64,000 bases of DNA from Hexactinellida sp. DTS-2022 (lineage: Eukaryota; Porifera; Hexactinellida): positions 1,054,001-1,118,000 of the forward strand of contig JAPNXP010000003.1 of the NCBI GenBank assembly GCA_028753945.1, read 5' to 3'. Positions 59,344 to 64,000 of this stretch are shown one piece after another. Position numbers and translations under genes: made by a program. Under the pieces are notes generated by a model. The model worked only from the letters and a program-made list of their open reading frames with translations. It was not told where the DNA came from and made no database searches. How positions within the stretch are numbered: the first letter of the stretch is position 1; every line of letters starts with the position of its first letter.

Positions 59344-59949
59344 ATGTGTGCATGGGGGAGGCCCCGTTTTTGGAATTCTATTGTATAAACATGCGCCAAC
59401 GGTTTACCTAATACGTGTTTGTTACAGATATCATTAAGTAATTCTTTCAATTTCATCTTAAACACTCTAACAATTAAATCAGGACGATCGGTCGCTTTTT
59501 GGTTTCCTATAAGAGCAGAGGATATCTCGTCCCATTTAGGATTGCATGTAAATGTAATGAATAAGTCTGGCTTACCATATTTCCTGACTATAGACATACT
59601 GTCCGGGTATAACTGTGAAGGAAGAAGGCAAAATCACTTTACGTCCCAAATCTCTAGGATTAGAATCGCCAGCAGAAATAGCATCAGCAAGGCCACTGTA
59701 TAGATCTACTCTAATCTTTTGCTGATTGCACTTAATATAGTTCAGTCGCTGTTGCTCCACTTTAGCAAACATATCCACCAAGTACTGATGAAAGAGTCTG
59801 CCAAACATGTGTAGATAGCTCAAATCACTTCTCACCATCAGACGGGAAGAGTAATACTCCAATGCAGTCACATCTCCTTTCCCACTGCTGTGAGGGATTT
59901 TCAGATGCCAGCCATTATCTCCTGAGGGGAACAAAAGTACATAATGCAA
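59337..59949 (-). pseudogene. Helitron_like_N and Rep HUH region, in two pieces
   Basis: The first piece (59949-59572) reads LHYVLLFPSGDNGWHL and goes on through MFGRLFHQYLVDMFAKVEQQ, typical of the Helitron N-domain. It is shifted, probably with a small deletion, near 59600. The second (59597-59337) holds DLFITFTCNPKW and ends with the HUH metal site, LPHAHI. A one-base loss just after the HUH shifts the frame into the next piece. This endonuclease would nick and covalently hold the element's 5' end. Confidence 0.87.
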
Positions 59950-60027
59950 AGAATCATACGCGCAATTGCACTCGGTTATACGCTGTAAACCCCCTGTTCG
60001 TGCAATGTAGCACTATGTCTCTGCTGG

Positions 60028-61269
60028 CTACGCCTTCTGAATACCCGTCTCCGGGATGATGACGGCTACCTCTGGGGCAGCAGGGGCGTTATAGCGTCTG
60101 GGATCTGGGACACCATCAGCTCGGATAATCATCCTAACGTCAGTTCCTCCTTGCGCTCTCATTAGCTCTATTCCGTGTCTGAAGTACTGCACATAAGGAT
60201 TGACCTCGTGCATTAGCGCCTGTAGAGCTTTCAGTTCTGGCAGAGATGCCTCTCCCAGATGCCGCTGCCGGTTTTCTATCTCGCCCTCAGCTGTCCCATC
60301 ATGGATGTATATCTGGGCAAAGGAGGGAGACTCTCCCTCTCTGGGTGTCAGCTGTCCGATGTAATGGTGTACAACTCCCTGGATACGGAAGGTGTATACT
60401 CCACGTCTCGCGCTAGCAAGTTCCTTATCGAGGTTTACTCCCAGCGAAGCAAAGGCCAGAGCTGAGTTGTAGGCTCGAATTTTATCCCTAAACTCTCTCC
60501 CTCGCTTGTCAGAAGTAGTCAGCAGATGCAGTAGCATCTCAGGCGGTGAGACTAAAGGGGGTAGAACCACCTTCCCCTGTTCACAACAGAGGGGGAACTT
60601 GTTGCATTTCTTAGTGCTAGTGGTAAGCTTTTCGCTCTCCCAAAACTTCGCGCCACAAAGTGGACAAATAAATTCCATTGCACCAAAAGAATTTTCGTTG
60701 ATTAGATTATCGTTAAATTCAGATGCAAGAACGGAACGCGCAATATTGAGATAATTATCATTACTATTACCTTTGGTCCTTAAGGACTGGTATTTTCTTT
60801 GATAATCTAGACAGGCAATTCACCTCTCATTACTCTGCTCCTCGAAATGAGACTTTTGATAATCTAGCCGGCGCTTGCGGCGGCTAATTAGTTCTTCACA
60901 GCTCTCGCTTAAATAGTAAGCTTTCTGATATTCTAGCTGCCGTTCAAGACGGGTAGCTTGCCAATCTGAACTCTGATTATCACGGTAAGATAGTTGATAT
61001 TTATGTTGTTGACCGAGACGGGATTCTCGATCGTCTGAACTCTGATTGTCACGATAAGATAATTGATAATTATGTTGTTGACCGAGACGGGAAGCTCGAT
61101 CTTCATCACTCTGTTTTATATATTATGCCAGTTGATACTCTTTTTGCTTCTCAAGCCTGACTTGTTTAGTTTCCAATGTTTCATTATTCCACAAAATTTC
61201 CATTCTCAATGCATCGTTTTTAGTAAAACGTGATTTGCATTGAGGACCGCGTTTTGTAATTCGAGGCAT
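60028..61269 (-). pseudogene. Helitron N-terminal region with RL-Q-Y repeats and zinc finger
   Basis: ATG at 61269 opens MPRITKRGPQCKSRF. Then come five or more repeats of about 22 residues with the pattern RLxxQxxYQ (SRLGQQHNYQLSYRDNQSS, TRLERQLEYQKAY), as in many animal Helitron proteins. Two in-frame stops (TAA near 61123 and TGA near 60823) interrupt otherwise continuous coding. From 60678, EFICPLCGAKFWESEK looks like a zinc-ribbon half, followed by YNSALAFASLGVNLD and VYTFRIQGVVHHYIGQLTP. The frame breaks again at about 60030-59950, where a decayed link to the next piece is visible. Confidence 0.85.
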
Positions 61270-61429
61270 AATGAAGTTTGTAAAATGAAAATGAAAGTAA
61301 GAAAGGTTAGACTCCTTCAAAACTATTTATGCGATTAATATTAGTAGTGTAGGGTAATATTCATTGGTCGAATATATTGGCCAGTATTATTTGTGCTTAT
61401 TTTTTAAGCCAATAAAATTTTAGCCTGGT

Positions 61430-61699
61430 CAGGCATTATTAAAATCCTTTTATACGAATTGAATGCTATCTGCTAATCCATACTGGAAAACCCTCGAATT
61501 TAATAGGCTAAAAGTTTTGTCACCTATAGGGAGGGAAGATGTGAATATTTTTCTAAGATATTAGAACTTCTTTCTAGATACAGTATTCCCTATTCTCCTG
61601 CCAAATTTCAAGTCTGTAGCTCTTACCAGTTCCTCAATCAATTCTGAACAAACAAACAAACAAACAAACAAAAAAATCATTGTGATTTAATATATAAGA
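61430..61699 (-). promoter_or_regulatory. Helitron 5' region shared with family A
   Basis: AGGGAGGGAAGATGTGAATA and ATCCTTTTATACGAATTGAA match 19975-20100 and, in complement, 24780-24900. It carries the 5' terminus and presumably the Rep recognition site and promoter. TTTG tetranucleotide repeats near the end correspond to the TG run of family A. Confidence 0.7.
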
Positions 61700-62210
61700 T
61701 GTAACCATCTAACATCTAGGTCGATTTTGAATTTTAATTAGCTTTTACTTATTTTGTGTAAACAACAACAACAAATACAGTCAGGTTCTTATTATGAACA
61801 TTCAAGGGACCAAAAATTGTGTTCATAATAGAGAGACTTTATAATAAGCGAACTCAACTTAATACAAACCCTATGTAAGTTGTTAAATTGGGACCATAGG
61901 GCTTGTTCATAATAAAAAAATTTCATATTAAGCAGACGAAATCTTGTTCACAATAAGCAGACCTGACTATTCATATTATAAATATATAAACGCGAAATTC
62001 GAAATCAGCATACTTGTTTACCCCTTATAACATTTGTTTACCAATTATAACATTTGTTTACCTATTATAACATTTGAAAGTTAGTTTATGTCTCATATAT
62101 AAATGCTGTTTCTATTTCCCCATCACTTTAATCCACCCGGATTCCGGACAAACAAACACGCAAACAAACACACGTGCACACACACAACAATCGAGATTTG
62201 ATAATATAGA
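61700..62210 (-). mobile_element. Helitron-like family B copy, 5' part, with pogo MITE inside
   Basis: On the minus strand the 5' end TCTATATTATCAAATCTCG at 62210 follows A. Internal words such as TTTGTTTACC and GAAATTCGAAATCAGC match 36620-37150. It is interrupted by the MITE at 61778-61967 and stops where the large Helitron begins. Confidence 0.68.
61778..61967. mobile_element. Pogo-like MITE P1, copy 2
   Basis: CAGTCAGGTTCTTATTATGA to GCAGACCTGAC, flanked by TA. It interrupts a Helitron-like sequence whose uninterrupted version (CAACAATAAATATTCATATT-like) is seen at 36740 and 36890. Confidence 0.8.
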
Positions 62211-62679
62211 TATACCGTATAACAGAAAACAATTAACAAATGAAGTATTGGAACCTGGGATTTAATTCCCAGAAATATATCCGTTCCCGGGATTCTAACA
62301 CCTATTTACATAAAGATATATTTGTATTTTCACTTGTATTTTGTAAACTTGATTTTAAGTACCGTCTAAGTTCATTACTGGTATTTAAGCCGAATCGAAT
62401 TTGCCATGGAATAGGCAAACCCATAGAAATGATTAACAATCTAAATTTATCCCGGAACTAATTTGAAAATGAACAATTTATGCAAATTTTTCCCGGGCGG
62501 GATCATATTGCAGCCGTAACAAATATGTCAAAATACTACTTAATTTAGGATATACTCACTTTATGGAAACTTAGCTCCCTAAATTTATTGTAATTTAGGG
62601 CACATAAACCAGGATACCCACAATACTGGCGTACCTGTATCACTAGCGATTTAGGAACCCACGACAACAAAACGCTATC
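62211..62679. other. AT-rich DNA, nothing recognised
   Basis: No supported feature was seen. Confidence 0.5.
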
Positions 62680-62737
62680 GAATTAGGGATCTCCGTCCCT
62701 ATATCGCTAGCATTTGAGGGACGGGGATCCCTAATTC
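62680..62737. repeat. Inverted repeat with 21-bp arms
   Basis: GAATTAGGGATCTCCGTCCC at 62680 mirrors GGGACGGGGATCCCTAATTC ending at 62737, with one mismatch and a 16-bp loop. It may be the tip region of an unidentified MITE. Confidence 0.75.
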
Positions 62738-63109
62738 GCTGGATACGCAAAATGCGCTTACACCGGGTGTTTGGCAAGATTTTCTGGCCCAAAGAAAACT
62801 GGATAAACCTCTGTTTGGGTACCTTACAGAGATTTTGCCTACTTCAAATAATGCCGGATCATTGAATTATACCGATCATGTATTATGACTGACACTTTTA
62901 AAATGCCATAAAATAATTCCTTCACGGATATAAATTCCCTACTGTACAACAATAGTGTTTGTGAACTTACGTGCAACCATAAGGCTACAGTGCATCCTAT
63001 CTGCTGGACAGTATACTCAATTATAGGCCACCCCAATACAACGCTTATTTGCACATAGGCTAGCGGATTAGGGTATTTAAACGTTATGTAACGCAAACAA
63101 GGTTGTAAG

Positions 63110-63430
63110 TGTTTTAACAATGTGACAGGTCATCCTTTTTGCAATACAGAATGACAAAAACTTGACGTGGGAAAGGGGGAGTATCATTTTCGGGCATTTT
63201 TCGTTAGATAATTATCTTCTGAATGGACTCTGTAGTGGTCACCATACATAACGACAATTTCGAAAAGTCCATTGGGTGGTTGGTATTAAATGGCTTCATT
63301 GAATTTAAATACAACAAGCATATAATTTGGAAAGGAATATGCTTGAAATACAACCGAGGACAGCAGGCCCGAGTGCAAGATGTAAGAACGCGCGTAGCTC
63401 GAACGGGCAGCTTGCTATTATTCAAATTCA
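63110..63430 (+). mobile_element. Helitron family A, 3' part
   Basis: TGTGACAGGTCATCCTTTTT, CATTTTTCGTTAGATAATTA and GCAGGCCCGAGTGCAAGATG match 25275-25445 in the same orientation. It lacks 5' and 3' ends. Confidence 0.7.
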
Positions 63431-63677
63431 TACTAATAGGAAACATTTGAAATACTTCACATATAATACACAACCATTTGAAAAACCTAGTTTTATTATA
63501 TATAAACGCAATAGTTGCGCTAATGAAATAAACCTGTAAAGCTGAGGTTTACCAAACAACATCAGTCGCAGCAGCATTATTTATGATCTACTTTATGCCT
63601 CCACCCCAGGGGCTCATTCTCTAAATAAATGAAAGATTAGTTAGAATACTAGAGTATAGCAATATTATAATTGTTCA

Positions 63678-64000
63678 CTAGCGCGCTTCGCTTGCTAGAT
63701 CGCTTTGCGGCAGAACACAGACTGATGCTGATGCGCAATCCTCAGCAACTTCCCAGAGTGTTCGGATGCCACCCGTACGACTGAGGGGGTTGAAGTTGCC
63801 TCTACGTTCTTTCAGAAGCTTCAGGGAGACTCGCGTGTGACTGATAATGGGAAGCGACCTCCAACTACTCAGAGTTTCTGGGAGACTCGCGTGCGACTGA
63901 TGCTGTTGCGAAATCCTCAGCAACTTCCCTGAGTGTTCGGATGCCATCCTACGACTAAGGGGGTTGAAGTCGCAGCTACGTCCTCATAGAAGCTTCAGGG
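63678..64000 (-). mobile_element. Helitron 3' end with internal tandem repeats, runs off the window
   Basis: CTAG (63678-63681) followed on the minus strand by T, with the same CGAAGCGCG end as at 52457. Inside, a unit of about 175 bp repeats (63720 and 63895), sharing CAATCCTCAGCAACTTCC-like and GGGGGTTGAAGT words. Such a tandem array next to a Helitron end is known from animal Helitron-like elements. The remainder is outside the window. Confidence 0.68.

Larger units (their letters stand above)
55763..61699 (-). mobile_element. Autonomous-type Helitron, decayed (5' end at 61699; 3' end unresolved)
   Basis: On the minus strand the proposed 5' end TCTTATATATTAAATCAC at 61699 follows A, as Helitrons insert between A and T. 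About 430 bp later the gene starts at 61269 and runs to 55763 through N-terminal repeats, Rep, helicase and OTU segments. The first 270 bp resemble the 5' part of family A. The 3' end is uncertain: CTAG at 52457 with a hairpin is a candidate, giving a 9.2-kb element, but nested pieces lie between. Confidence 0.8.

Overview
The window is AT-rich animal DNA, almost certainly from an invertebrate, and consists of mobile elements lying on top of one another. I recognise no conserved single-copy host gene. The transposon protein families point to a metazoan: a ZBED5-like hAT transposase, a THAP-domain remnant, a FLYWCH finger, a CR1/L2-type LINE endonuclease and an animal-type Rep/helicase/OTU Helitron. 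I cannot name the species.

Layout. 1-3.5 kb: a TA-flanked pogo/Tigger-like element (1105-2955) holding a TTAA-flanked element and a hAT MITE, the latter with its own pogo-like MITE, followed by a broken THAP gene. 6.6-9.0 kb: a 2.4-kb hAT element with an exact 8-bp target duplication and a lightly broken transposase. 9-13.4 kb: dispersed repeats, two TTAA elements and a Helitron 5' end. 13.4-18 kb: mostly featureless AT-rich DNA. 18.5-25.6 kb: a Helitron-rich block with two non-autonomous copies in opposite orientation, a 270-bp CA microsatellite, a 1.07-kb near-perfect foldback element and several Helitron ends in tandem or head to head. 27-28.6 kb: 5' part of a dead LINE. 29.4-33.3 kb: an element with about 510-bp inverted repeats carrying a broken OTU-protease gene. 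34-45 kb: MITEs, a satellite of roughly 66-bp units, small coiled-coil frames each with a stop, and a 1.5-kb hAT element containing a Helitron. 45.7-49 kb: the best candidate for something new, a 3238-bp transposon with about 400-bp terminal repeats, an exact 8-bp target duplication and an intact 717-codon transposase-like gene. 52.4-61.7 kb: a large, partly decayed autonomous Helitron on the minus strand (N-terminal repeats, HUH Rep, PIF1-type helicase, OTU protease), with a FLYWCH frame and an acidic frame downstream. 61.7-64 kb: more Helitron pieces.

How parts relate. The autonomous Helitron and non-autonomous family A share a 5' region, so the former may have mobilised the latter. A second Helitron-like family (B) ends in CTCG or CTGG rather than CTAG. 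Target duplications and interrupted repeats give a relative order of insertion at several loci. Coordinates and matches were read by eye; identities are approximate unless stated as exact.
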